From positions 1 to 64,000 of the forward strand of contig NZ_CP060716.1 of the NCBI RefSeq assembly GCF_014396385.1: 64,000 nucleotides of DNA, read 5' to 3'. Shown here in pieces: positions 8,221-16,942 of the stretch. The DNA comes from Leucobacter denitrificans (GTDB lineage Bacteria; Actinomycetota; Actinomycetes; Actinomycetales; Microbacteriaceae). The notes below the pieces were generated by a model. It was not told the DNA's origin, did no database searches, and saw nothing but the letters and a program-made list of their open reading frames with translations. Made by a program: the position numbers and the translations under genes. Position 1 is the stretch's first letter. The number at the start of each line of letters is the position of its first letter.

Positions 8221-11200
8221 TACTGCCTCACATCCGGTGTGCGGATCGGAACCCACTGCCCATCAAGGTGGGCAACGCCTGCGCCCGCCGACCGAGTACC
8301 GATCATGAACTTCGGAATCTGTGTGCCAAACAGAGTCATTCCGATCATGGCGTGCATGGGCGTGAGTACGATGCCCCTTCGGTAACGCTTCGCCTGAGCA
8401 AGCGCCCCGCCAAACAGAGACGACGACGCTTCCGATTCGACCGCGACAGCGATCGACACGCGGGTTGCCACACCCGAGATTCCGAACTCGATCGGTTGCT
8501 GCTTCATCATCTCAGCGTCGTCGACGAACAGCGTGAGCGGTCCGTTCGCAGACGCGGCCTCCAGCTCTTCAACGATCGAGGTGAATGATGCGGCGTCGAG
8601 CGAGAGGTCGCTGAGCACCGTGATGCCCTCGGCCTCGGCGAGCTCGGTGAGCACAGATGCTCTCGGCGCGACGACGAGAGCCGTGCGGCCCGCGGCATGC
8701 AGTTGATGCAAGAGCGTCGCGAGAACAGTGGATCGGCCACTACTGCGATTGCCCGCTGCAACAAACCCAGTGAGCTCATCCCAGCCCACGGTGAGGCGGG
8801 AAAGCTCATCGCCACCGACTCCATACACGAGTCCGTCGGCCGGGAGCCCGCGGTGCGTGGGGAGCGTGAACGCCTGTTGCAGACCGATGTAGGCGGGCAG
8901 CGGATCCACACGGAACGCGGTCGGCAAGCGATCGAGCTGCGGGAACTGCTCGTAGTAGTCGCGTGAGGTGTCGATATATTGGCGAAGCATTGCGGTTTGG
9001 GCTTCGCCACCGGTATCGCGTGAAAGCATCGCGAGCTGCGTCTCTTTGCCGTCTGAGCCCGAGAGCATGCGCCCAGGAACGAGGTTCGCGGGGAGCTCTC
9101 GAATCATGACGCCTGCGGCACGGTAGTCGTTTGGATCGCGCAGTGGGAGGAGGTACTGCGTATCGATCGCGCTCGCAATCTTGTCGCCAGTGAAGGTGCG
9201 ATCCGCTGTCATTATCAGCCTGATGCCAACCGCAGGACCCTCACGAAGCACCCGCATGATCTGCTCACGGAACACGACCAACTGGTCGGCTCCGAACGTT
9301 CCGGTGAGGCGCTCCCAGCCGTCGATCGCAACGATCGCGTAGGCGAGAGCCTCTTCCGGAGACGAGCGCTTCCGCTGTTCCGCAATCGAACCGACACCCG
9401 CCGCTGAAAGGGCCGCTTGTCGCCTCGCAAGATCGGCGAGCAAGCGTTCCATGAGGCGGGGGAGACGCTCGTGATCCACCTGGGAAATCACGGCACCACA
9501 GTGCGGCGCACCAGCGAGCGGAAGCAATGCACCATTGCCGTAGTCGGCAACATAAATATGAAGGTTTGATGGGGAGTACCGCATGACAGCCTGTGCAAGG
9601 ATAGTGCGAAGCGCCGAAGTGCGACCAGATCGCGCTCCACCAATGAAGAGCAGGTGCCCCTCTTCCGCGGGGTTCCAGAGCAGTGGGCGTTGGGTCTGCC
9701 TCGCCGGGAGGTCTTGCAGACCGAGAATAATCTCGCCCTCGCCGATCGGATCTGCAGCGAAGCGATCGATGGGAAGTACCTCGGGGAGGGGCTGCAGCCA
9801 GGGTGATGGGTTGCGCTCGATGCCGCCCAAACGTGCCGCATTGATTGCGAGTCCGACGAGTGCGCGGAGGTCGGTGTCGTCGTGGTCGACAGGCCCGTGG
9901 TTTTCCTGCTTTGGCGGGAACTGAGGCGCAGAACCAATACGATCCCAGCTCAACTCGGCGACCGGGAGCGTGGTGACTGTGGACTGCTGAGCGCCACGCT
10001 TCAAGCCAGCGACGCGCGCGGTCTGGAACGGTACCGGGTGCCCGCCGACAGCAGACCGCACAAAGCCGCGGCCGGGGAGCGACGGCGGGATGAGCGCGGC
10101 GTCTGGCGTTCCCAAAATATCGGTCGAGTCAGACCGGTCGGTGACGCGAAGCGACACACGAAGGTTGATGTTTGACTGCATTTCGGGGGTGACGACGCCA
10201 GAGGGGCGCTGTGTGGCAAGTACTAGATGCACGCCGAGCGAGCGGCCCACGCGGGCGATGCGCACGATGCCGTTGATGAACTCCGGAAGTTCGGCCTTCA
10301 GCTCGGCGAACTCGTCGATGACCATGACGAGCCGTGCGAGCCCATTCTGTGACGCCGCTTCGGGATCCCGTTCCCAGGCCGCATCGAGATCCTTTGCACC
10401 GAGTTCACCGAGCACGCGCTCACGTCGTTTGAGTTCGGCATCGAGACTCGCCAGCGCGCGCTCAGTCTCACGAGCGTCGAGGTTGGTGACCATGCCGACA
10501 GTGTGCGGCAGTCGCTCGCAGTCTGCGAACGCTGACCCGCCCTTGTAGTCGACGAGCACAAAGTTCATTGCATCGGGACGGTTCGCGAGGGCGAGGGAAA
10601 CGACGAGCGTTTGGAGGAACTCTGACTTGCCGGAACCCGTCGTGCCTGCTACAAGTGCGTGAGGCCCATCTTTTGCGAGGTCAATTGCGAACTCGCTCTC
10701 TGCGGTCGCACCAACTGTGATGAACGAGCGCCTCGGCGATGCGTTCCAGCGTTGAAGCAACGATTCGCTCGAATCCAGGTCGATGCCTGTGACGTCAACG
10801 TAACGCACCGACGTGGGGAGCGCGCCCTCATCGCCAGCGCCAGATACGTGGTCGATTGAGCAGAGCGAGCGCGCAATCGCGTCGGCGTCTGCGAGCGAGA
10901 GACCATCGATAAGCACACGGGGAATAAAGGCATCGTCTGACTCAAGTCGCGCGAGCGAGTGGTCAGCATCATCGATGATCACGACCGATCGACACTCCTC
11001 GGGAAGTCGGGAGCGGTCAGAATCGAGCGCAATGACGTGCACGCCCACCGAGGTTCCGTGCGCGAGCACGTCAATCATTCCAGGCAAACGCCTGAGATCA
11101 CGCGCACCGTCGATTAGCACGACGATATGCTCAGCAATCGATGCGCCCTGCCCCACCCGCATTCGGTTCTCAACGACCGAAGCAAGTTCTCTGAGTCGGT

Positions 11201-12563
11201 CGCGGCGAGTGTCATCGGTGTTCCCGATCATTGCCGCAGGGCCAGAGTCGGGCGTGACGTGGGGGAGCCAGGAGGTCCAGCCCCACTCCTGCTCGCTCTC
11301 TTCGCCGCACAGCACGACAACGCGCAGGTCTCGCGGCGACCGAAGCGTCGTGAGCGACGCGATCATCGATCGCGCAACCGAGCGTACTGACTCGGTGCTG
11401 CCGCCGATACCGACGGGGCCGGCGGCAAGGTTCACGCTCACTGGCACAGGCGAGACACCGACCGCGACCGCATCGTCGCTGCGCGCGCCACCCTGGAATA
11501 CCGCGTCAAGTGGCAGCTCGCCGACACCGATTCGACTCACGAGCGCGTCGCTGTCGCCCTGGCGTCGCTCCCATAGTCGTGAGAGCGGCCTCAGTGCGAT
11601 GTCTTTGATTCTCAGTGGATCGGGATGCGCGTACCAAGAATCTACGCGCTGTGTGCGCACGAGTTCGGCGATGCGAGACTTCGCCTGTGAGACCTCCTCG
11701 ATCCACTGTGCCTCGGTGCGCTCGCCCTTCTTTCGCGCAAGCTTCTTGTTCACGAGATACGAGCCGATCACCATGATTGGGGACGCGGCGGCCATGAGGA
11801 GCATCACCGGGCGGTTGAAGACCGTCGCCATGGTGACGCCGAGAATGACTGGGATCACCGCAGACAGCCACGGGAGTGGGGACTTGTCTGAGTCTTCGGG
11901 CTTCTCGCCCGGCATCGTGACGGTTGGTGCAGACTCGCTCGGACGAATGCGCGACGGGCGGTTAAACGCTCGCATGCCCTGAGGGTCGGGTGCAATATCG
12001 GCGTCAGGAATCGGCTCCATGCCGATACGAATAAGCGATGAGCCAACTTGAATGACGTCGATCGGCGCGATCTGGGTTGCCTCGTGTACCTCGGTTCCGT
12101 TCACCCAGAGCTTCGACCCTGCCGAGGGCTCGATTGCCGCGAGCAAGGGGAGTGGACGACCGTCTTCTGGCGTCACTCCGAGCGCGGTCGCACCCACGAT
12201 CACACTTGCGTGTGCCTCCGCGAGGTGTGGATCGGCAATTCGCAGATGAGCGCCAGCACCCGAACCAATGATGAAACGATCTTCACCCGTCAGAGTGATC
12301 GACTGACCAGCGAACGGGCCACCGACGACCTCGAGCCGCGGAGTACCCTCTGCGGGAGGCGCCTGGCGCTGCGGTGGGATCACTGATCCACTGAGCAGCG
12401 CGGTGTCTGCAATTGGCACGTGAGGCGCTTGTTCCTGCGGCACTCCGCCGACGATGACGGGGTCAACCCCGAGTGCCGATGAAAGCTGTGCCACGGTCGT
12501 GGCATCGTCGACGGGAACCAGTACGGTTCGTTCGCGGTCTGAGTGCGCGACGGTCAATCGCAT
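8220..12563 (-). CDS. FHA and triple FtsK/SpoIIIE-domain ATPase, EssC/EccC-like
   Basis: A 1447-residue membrane ATPase with the layout of type VII secretion motor proteins. Residues 1-60 form a small ubiquitin-like/wing region, about 76-180 an FHA-like domain (IIGSGAGAHLRI), and 232-271 two close membrane helices. Three FtsK/SpoIIIE ATPase domains follow. Domain 1 has an intact Walker A (GTTGSGKS near residue 638) and Walker B (MVIDEF near 748). Domains 2 (GGARSGRTS near 974) and 3 (GNRSSGRST near 1274) have Arg in place of the Walker A Lys. The start is ATG 12563 with AAAGGCGGA upstream; the longer frame to 12839 overlaps the preceding gene. In EssC/EccC the first ATPase powers export of WXG100 proteins; none is visible here, so the substrate is unknown. 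Confidence 0.9.
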   Translation of the reverse strand: MRLTVAHSDRERTVLVPVDDATTVAQLSSALGVDPVIVGGVPQEQAPHVPIADTALLSGSVIPPQRQAPPAEGTPRLEVVGGPFAGQSITLTGEDRFIIGSGAGAHLRIADPHLAEAHASVIVGATALGVTPEDGRPLPLLAAIEPSAGSKLWVNGTEVHEATQIAPIDVIQVGSSLIRIGMEPIPDADIAPDPQGMRAFNRPSRIRPSESAPTVTMPGEKPEDSDKSPLPWLSAVIPVILGVTMATVFNRPVMLLMAAASPIMVIGSYLVNKKLARKKGERTEAQWIEEVSQAKSRIAELVRTQRVDSWYAHPDPLRIKDIALRPLSRLWERRQGDSDALVSRIGVGELPLDAVFQGGARSDDAVAVGVSPVPVSVNLAAGPVGIGGSTESVRSVARSMIASLTTLRSPRDLRVVVLCGEESEQEWGWTSWLPHVTPDSGPAAMIGNTDDTRRDRLRELASVVENRMRVGQGASIAEHIVVLIDGARDLRRLPGMIDVLAHGTSVGVHVIALDSDRSRLPEECRSVVIIDDADHSLARLESDDAFIPRVLIDGLSLADADAIARSLCSIDHVSGAGDEGALPTSVRYVDVTGIDLDSSESLLQRWNASPRRSFITVGATAESEFAIDLAKDGPHALVAGTTGSGKSEFLQTLVVSLALANRPDAMNFVLVDYKGGSAFADCERLPHTVGMVTNLDARETERALASLDAELKRRERVLGELGAKDLDAAWERDPEAASQNGLARLVMVIDEFAELKAELPEFINGIVRIARVGRSLGVHLVLATQRPSGVVTPEMQSNINLRVSLRVTDRSDSTDILGTPDAALIPPSLPGRGFVRSAVGGHPVPFQTARVAGLKRGAQQSTVTTLPVAELSWDRIGSAPQFPPKQENHGPVDHDDTDLRALVGLAINAARLGGIERNPSPWLQPLPEVLPIDRFAADPIGEGEIILGLQDLPARQTQRPLLWNPAEEGHLLFIGGARSGRTSALRTILAQAVMRYSPSNLHIYVADYGNGALLPLAGAPHCGAVISQVDHERLPRLMERLLADLARRQAALSAAGVGSIAEQRKRSSPEEALAYAIVAIDGWERLTGTFGADQLVVFREQIMRVLREGPAVGIRLIMTADRTFTGDKIASAIDTQYLLPLRDPNDYRAAGVMIRELPANLVPGRMLSGSDGKETQLAMLSRDTGGEAQTAMLRQYIDTSRDYYEQFPQLDRLPTAFRVDPLPAYIGLQQAFTLPTHRGLPADGLVYGVGGDELSRLTVGWDELTGFVAAGNRSSGRSTVLATLLHQLHAAGRTALVVAPRASVLTELAEAEGITVLSDLSLDAASFTSIVEELEAASANGPLTLFVDDAEMMKQQPIEFGISGVATRVSIAVAVESEASSSLFGGALAQAKRYRRGIVLTPMHAMIGMTLFGTQIPKFMIGTRSAGAGVAHLDGQWVPIRTPDVRQ

Positions 12564-12594
12564 TGGCGCTCCGCCTTTCGTTCGCTCGGCATAA

Positions 12595-13644
12595 TCATCG
12601 GGCTCCGAGTTTGTCCATGAGTTCGGTGAACCCCGTGGTCGCACCGCCCGGAGTCTCTTCAGCTTCAGGCGGCGGCGTCGGTAGCGTGAGTTCAAGCTTG
12701 GCACGTTTTGTGCCGACACCCGGTGCAAGCGGTGGTGGATCGTCAGAGAGCGTAACCGAAGCGACCGTCTGTCGGCCGTCTTCTGCGACGATCTGAATAG
12801 CGAACTGGTCAGTTGACGGTGCACCCGGGTCGGGAACATAGTGGATCTCGCCGCCCGGAGTGCAGGTCACACCGCCGTACAGCGCCTCACCGCACTCAGA
12901 AATAATGAGGCCTGAGCCTGACGTTGGGGTAGCGACGAGATGATCGACTTCAAGGCTGAGTTCGCCCGGTTCAGAAGTAATGTGCACGCCGTGAAAAGGG
13001 GCTGCCTCGCTTCGCGAAACATTGAGCATCACCTTAAACGTTTTCGAAACGTTCTCGATGTCATCGCGCACTCGCAGATCCACCTCGACAAGCCCGTGCC
13101 CATCGCGGGCCGCCGTGTACACCAGGTGAGAACCGGTTACGCGCGCGCTACCGAGATCTTCTGGAGCGACGTTGCCGACCTCGATCGATGCTTCACCCGC
13201 ACTGCACAGACCACACGTCAACCCCAGGGGCGACAGCGGAATCAGTGAGACAGCGCCAGCCGGGACTGGGAAACCGAGTGTCGTGTCAGGGGCCTCAGGT
13301 AATGCGGGCTCTGCGAGCCGGATGACGTAGTCGAGGGTGACCTCTCGGCCACCGTTCAAAAGTCGCACCGGAAAACGGACTGGCTCAATCTCTGCGTCGT
13401 AAGCGCCGCCTGTGACTGTGAAGCTCTCGGAGGAGCACGCGGTCACAAAATCGCTCGCACCTGAGATCTGCGAACAGTCTGCGTAGTGCCACCCAGCAGC
13501 CGGACGAACCTCAAGCTCACCGTTCAGCGGCACCTCAACCACGCTGGGCCCCGAAGCAAAATCTGCTGAGGTTGACACCGCTCCGGTGGTGGTTGCTACA
13601 GCAAGGCTCGCGGCCAGTAATGCGGTGCTGAGCAGTGAGGGCAT
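12595..13644 (-). CDS. exported Ig-like/beta-sandwich protein, first gene of the FHA/FtsK operon
   Basis: A 349-residue protein with a Sec signal peptide (about residues 1-27, hydrophobic core LLSTALLAASLAVATTTG). The rest is beta-rich with several Cys that could form disulfides (DCS, ACS, TCGLC, ECG, VTC). Repeated Ig-like sandwich domains are likely, for example around HLVYTAARDGHGLVEVDLRV. There is no C-terminal membrane anchor or sorting signal. It is the first gene of the minus-strand operon and ends 31 bases before the FtsK-like start. It may be a surface component or a substrate of the motor; the sequence does not decide this. A GGAAG ribosome site lies upstream of the ATG. Confidence 0.75.
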   Translation of the reverse strand: MPSLLSTALLAASLAVATTTGAVSTSADFASGPSVVEVPLNGELEVRPAAGWHYADCSQISGASDFVTACSSESFTVTGGAYDAEIEPVRFPVRLLNGGREVTLDYVIRLAEPALPEAPDTTLGFPVPAGAVSLIPLSPLGLTCGLCSAGEASIEVGNVAPEDLGSARVTGSHLVYTAARDGHGLVEVDLRVRDDIENVSKTFKVMLNVSRSEAAPFHGVHITSEPGELSLEVDHLVATPTSGSGLIISECGEALYGGVTCTPGGEIHYVPDPGAPSTDQFAIQIVAEDGRQTVASVTLSDDPPPLAPGVGTKRAKLELTLPTPPPEAEETPGGATTGFTELMDKLGAR

Positions 13645-13744
13645 GCAGAGGAACTTCCGGTAGATCAGCGTGGGTACCCCATAATGGTAGAGCGGATTTG
13701 GTTCGCGCAGGAGTCGACGTGCGCGAATTGACGGAAGGAGCGCG
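13645..13744. promoter_or_regulatory. divergent promoter region of the envelope locus
   Basis: One hundred bases separate the minus-strand operon from the plus-strand pair. It holds the palindrome GGGTACCC (13672-13679) next to an AT-rich CATAATGG stretch that could supply -10 elements for either direction. A shared regulator is possible but no strong operator is seen. Confidence 0.4.
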
Positions 13745-14260
13745 GTGCGCGAGCAGATTGAAATGGGTCGTGAGCCCGGTCAACCGACTCTGCTCGCAGG
13801 CGGACCAGCGCCAGCACTCGGCACTGGTCGAGACGTTCTTCCTTCACTCGAGGAGGTCGCCGAAAAGCCAAAGCCGATGTGGCGACACCCGGCATTCATT
13901 GTGTCAGCGATACTCACCATTCTCGCTCTACTCGCTGCTGCCGCGTTTGCCGCGTATGCACTCTTCGGGCCAGGCAACGGTGAGGTCAAGAGTGCCGCGA
14001 TCGAAGTCGTTGATGGCAATGCGCACGTGACCTGGGAGTCGTCTGACGCAGTCGAGTTCTTTGTCGTCACGAATGGCCAGCCAGTCGACCTCACTCAGCT
14101 CGTTGCGGGCGAGAACGAAGCTTGGATTCCCGCGGCCCTCAACCTCTTCACCCAGTCGAGCTGCTTTGTGGTGCGGCCTGAATCAGCGAGCGATGAAGAA
14201 GTGTCACTCGACGGCAGCGCGTTGCAAAGCCAGCGGGCCTCAAGCGTGTGTGTGGGCTGA
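13745..14260 (+). CDS. membrane-anchored protein with extracytoplasmic beta domain
   Basis: A 171-residue protein. An acidic/Pro-rich N-terminus (about 1-46) precedes one membrane helix at about 50-75. An outside domain of 95 residues follows, with the strand pattern of a fibronectin-III-like fold (AHVTWESSDAVEFFVVTNG) and two Cys that could pair. The GTG start is supported by GGAAGGAG 4 bases upstream. It is divergent from the FHA/FtsK operon and followed at 16 bases by a lipoprotein gene, so it likely belongs to the same envelope system. Function unknown. Confidence 0.75.
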   Translation: MREQIEMGREPGQPTLLAGGPAPALGTGRDVLPSLEEVAEKPKPMWRHPAFIVSAILTILALLAAAAFAAYALFGPGNGEVKSAAIEVVDGNAHVTWESSDAVEFFVVTNGQPVDLTQLVAGENEAWIPAALNLFTQSSCFVVRPESASDEEVSLDGSALQSQRASSVCVG

Positions 14261-14276
14261 TTTCTTGCGCGGTGAC

Positions 14277-15041
14277 ATGAGTGTGCAATTGCGTCGGGGC
14301 ATAGCGCTCGCCGCAGTTGTGATTGCCGGATCACTGCTCGTGTCGTGCTCGAAGGAAGAGCCGGAACCGGTTCCCAAACCAGAGGGCATTGATCTCGAAG
14401 CGGCGGCCGAAATTGGTGCGAGTGGAAATGGGCTCTGGATTCTCGATGGGGTATCGGCCGCGGGGCGCGTGATCGACGCAATGCGTGCGGCTGACGGCGG
14501 CACGATGACGGCAAGTGTTCACGAGATGATCCCGGTCGAACAGGGAGATCCGCTTCCCGGCCGCAACATCAGCGTCGTGAGTTCGACCGACGGTACAAAC
14601 TTGCAAGCATCTTTTGTCGTTGGTGATCAGACCGGTGAGCTCGTTATCATCGGCAACGACGTGTGGGTAAAGGGTAACGGGGCGTTTACCGAGCGGATCG
14701 GCGCGGGCGACGGCACCGACGAGTTCGTGTGCATGGCTCGCGGATCCACCTCGATCGCCGAGTTCGAGACGCTCGCAAAACCCGCCGAGTTTCTGCGATC
14801 CACACTCTCTGGCCTCGAGATCGGCACGCTATCTCCTACCGAGGCAGAACCCGACCTACAGTCCCTAGTGCTCGGCGTGAGCGCGGCGCCGATTGGATAC
14901 GTTACAGTCGCGGCGCAGGGCCCGCCGCTCCCTCACCAGATCTCGGCGTTTGACGTTACCGGGAGCGTCGAGGCGCAGTTCACCTGGGGGGACGTGTCCG
15001 AGATTCAGGCGCCAGACGGCGATGCGAGCGGCTGCGGGTAG
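14277..15041 (+). CDS. lipoprotein, possibly of the LppX/LprG-like fold
   Basis: A 254-residue lipoprotein. The signal sequence ends in the lipobox LVSC (Cys near residue 23). The mature part has alternating strands such as SVVSSTDGTNLQASFVVGD and LVIIGNDVWVKGNG that recall actinobacterial LppX/LprAFG lipid-carrier lipoproteins; this is a pattern match, not a proven homology. ATG 14277 was chosen because it opens the signal peptide; longer frames would put about 70 residues before it. The ribosome site is weak, so translation may depend on the upstream gene. Confidence 0.78.
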   Translation: MSVQLRRGIALAAVVIAGSLLVSCSKEEPEPVPKPEGIDLEAAAEIGASGNGLWILDGVSAAGRVIDAMRAADGGTMTASVHEMIPVEQGDPLPGRNISVVSSTDGTNLQASFVVGDQTGELVIIGNDVWVKGNGAFTERIGAGDGTDEFVCMARGSTSIAEFETLAKPAEFLRSTLSGLEIGTLSPTEAEPDLQSLVLGVSAAPIGYVTVAAQGPPLPHQISAFDVTGSVEAQFTWGDVSEIQAPDGDASGCG

Positions 15042-15046
15042 GCCGA

Positions 15047-15052
15047 TAGACT
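15047..15052 (+). promoter_or_regulatory. -10 element of a leaderless gene
   Basis: TAGACT, followed after 7 bases (CGTTTGC) by the ATG at 15060. No ribosome-binding sequence fits in this space. Confidence 0.55.
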
Positions 15053-15059
15053 CGTTTGC

Positions 15060-15392
15060 ATGACCGATGCGGTGAGACGGGAGCGGTGTGCCGAGGTAGC
15101 CGCAGCAGTAATGGTGTTGATCCCCTCGATTCTCGAGGGACGCGGAGACCCAGACAAACTTGCTAATGCGCTGCCTGCGGTTCAGCGAATCCAGACGGTT
15201 ATCGATGCAGGGTCAGCGGGCATTGACGATGAACGCTATCTCGCCTGGCTGCGGGTAGCGCCCGCGAACATTCGTGCGCTCGGTGACGCTGTCGAAGCGG
15301 GAGACGCAGATGCAGCCTTCGCTGCCTTTCGAGATCCAAGCGGTGGATTGCACTTGCTCTCTGCTGGCTGCGAAGGCTGCGTCGGCTGGTAA
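15060..15392 (+). CDS. small cytoplasmic protein with C-terminal CxxC, unknown
   Basis: A 110-residue, mainly helical protein with no signal peptide; family not recognised. The C-terminus carries a Cys pair (GCEGCVGW) that could bind metal or heme or be redox-active. It starts as a probable leaderless message 18 bases after the lipoprotein gene. It may belong to the envelope locus or be independent of it. Confidence 0.6.
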   Translation: MTDAVRRERCAEVAAAVMVLIPSILEGRGDPDKLANALPAVQRIQTVIDAGSAGIDDERYLAWLRVAPANIRALGDAVEAGDADAAFAAFRDPSGGLHLLSAGCEGCVGW

Positions 15393-15410
15393 CCGTTATC
15401 GGGCTCACCG

Positions 15411-16484
15411 CTACCGAGTTCGCCGCGACTTGCGCGAACTCTCGATTGCGTTCAGTGCCCCTGCGATTGCCCCGAAGAGCACCGCGCCGATCGGCCAGAC
15501 GATCCACGAGCGATCCCACGCATCGCCGATAAAGCTCCATGCGAGGAAGATTACGGTGAGCAGCGGCCAATAGATTGAGGCGACCGTGCCAACGAGGCTT
15601 CGTTCGTCTTCATCAGGTGCGCCGGTTGCGGGATCGGGTCGGCCGGACCGTGTGAGTGCCTCTGCGGTGTCTGCTGCCCAATTGCTCGGCAGGAAGATGA
15701 GGAGGCCTGCCGCGACCATGATCAGAGTGCAGGCCGCTCCGACTCCGCTCCAAGAGTCGGATGCCGCGTCCGTGAACGTAGGAAGCAATGCAATCGTCAG
15801 CACGGGTGCGGCCGAGAGGATCCACAACACGATCGCGACCTGCAATCGCACCGTGCGCCTGCCGGAATGCTCGGCCTCGAGCGACTTCGCCCAACGTTCG
15901 ACGCTGAGCGAACGCGTGAACTTGCTACTCGTAATGCGATCGAACTGCGCAAGTTGCTGGCTGCGGCGGACGAATATCAAGACGCCCGAGGTGACGAGGA
16001 TGAGGAGCGCGAGGAGTCCGATGAGTGCACCCGCCCGCTCGTCGAATCCGAACATGCCCGAGGCGCCCAGGGGAGCGAGTGAGACGAGCAGTGCTGGCGA
16101 GATGACGCAAAGCGCGACGCCGAGAGCGAGTCTCGGTTCGGTTTTACGGCGTGCATTCGCGTACCCCTCGGCCTCTTCCATGGTGATTGGTGCGTAGGTA
16201 AGTGGTGCGGGTGCTGGAGCAGAGGGTTGTGATGGTGCTGGTAGCTGGTTCGCGGCGGGTGGATGGATTTCCTGACTGATGCCGAGCGCGGGTGCGACCT
16301 CATCGAGGTTGCCGAACTCAGTTATCACGCGCCCAACGGCCTCGTTTTCTGAAGCGCCCTGCGAGAGGTACCCCGCATACGCGTCCTCCATCATGGTCTG
16401 CAGCTCAGCTTTTGCCTCGAGCAGACGGGGAGTCTGCGGGTACGTGCTGAACATGGTTTCTAAGTAAGCGGTGATGACGTTCAT
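15411..16484 (-). CDS. HAAS domain membrane protein, partner of the PadR regulator
   Basis: A 357-residue protein. Residues 1-70 match the HAAS/permease-prefix domain (short helical, with MEDAYAGYLSQG and EAVGRVITEFG). A Pro/Ala-rich linker (about 73-105) follows. About six membrane helices then make up the rest. Such proteins nearly always sit directly after a PadR-type regulator; their role is thought to be in envelope sensing or regulation but is not settled. The ATG overlaps the PadR stop by 4 bases, so both are co-translated. Confidence 0.82.
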   Translation of the reverse strand: MNVITAYLETMFSTYPQTPRLLEAKAELQTMMEDAYAGYLSQGASENEAVGRVITEFGNLDEVAPALGISQEIHPPAANQLPAPSQPSAPAPAPLTYAPITMEEAEGYANARRKTEPRLALGVALCVISPALLVSLAPLGASGMFGFDERAGALIGLLALLILVTSGVLIFVRRSQQLAQFDRITSSKFTRSLSVERWAKSLEAEHSGRRTVRLQVAIVLWILSAAPVLTIALLPTFTDAASDSWSGVGAACTLIMVAAGLLIFLPSNWAADTAEALTRSGRPDPATGAPDEDERSLVGTVASIYWPLLTVIFLAWSFIGDAWDRSWIVWPIGAVLFGAIAGALNAIESSRKSRRTR

Positions 16485-16813
16485 GATGGTGCTCCTTCAA
16501 TGAATCGATCGACGACGGTCTTCGTGAGTTTCCACTCAGCAATCTTTTGTGCCAGGTGTGCGTGGCCCTGTTCGGTGATTTGGTAATACATTCGAGGTTT
16601 TCCCGAGTCTGAAATGGCTGAATATGAAGTGACGAGCTCGGCCGACTCAAGACGCTTGACAGCCGAGTACAGCGTGGTTTGCTTGATCGTGTAGTCTTCG
16701 CCAGCGACCGAGCTGATTTTCTGCGCGAGTTCGTACGCATACGACGGCTGGGTGCGGAGTAGTGAGAGCAGCATGATGTCGATATACCCGCGAATTGCAT
16801 CTGGACTAATCAT
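16481..16813 (-). CDS. PadR family transcriptional regulator
   Basis: A 110-residue winged helix-turn-helix repressor of the PadR family: [18 protein letters not shown] opens the domain, and [18 protein letters not shown] is the recognition helix and wing. ATG 16813 was preferred over an upstream GTG because GAGAGGAG lies 6 bases before it. It is the first gene of a two-gene operon with the HAAS membrane protein and probably represses itself through the strong inverted repeat at 16858-16882. The inducer is not evident. Confidence 0.9.
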   Translation of the reverse strand: MISPDAIRGYIDIMLLSLLRTQPSYAYELAQKISSVAGEDYTIKQTTLYSAVKRLESAELVTSYSAISDSGKPRMYYQITEQGHAHLAQKIAEWKLTKTVVDRFIEGAPS

Positions 16814-16857
16814 TGGGACTCCTCTCAATTCTTCTGGGCTTTATCTCGTTACGACGA

Positions 16858-16882
16858 ACGTACTACGTGTGGCGTAGTACGT
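16858..16882. promoter_or_regulatory. PadR operator
   Basis: ACGTACTAC, 7-base spacer, GTAGTACGT: perfect 9-base arms, 45 bases before the PadR start. Such a strong dyad next to a PadR gene is very likely its own binding site. Confidence 0.85.
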
Positions 16883-16942
16883 CAAGCAATTGTTTCGATT
16901 TTTGCCGTAGCGTATATTTCATCGTTTGAGAGGATCAGCACT

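Noticed and set aside
10813..11982. 389-residue plus-strand frame inside the FtsK-like gene
   Set aside because: Ser/Arg-rich composition typical of a shadow frame; the opposite frame has clear ATPase motifs.
8220..12563. FtsK DNA translocase for chromosome segregation
   Set aside because: It has an FHA domain, a paired TM hairpin and three ATPase domains, and lacks the four-TM N-terminus and gamma domain of FtsK.
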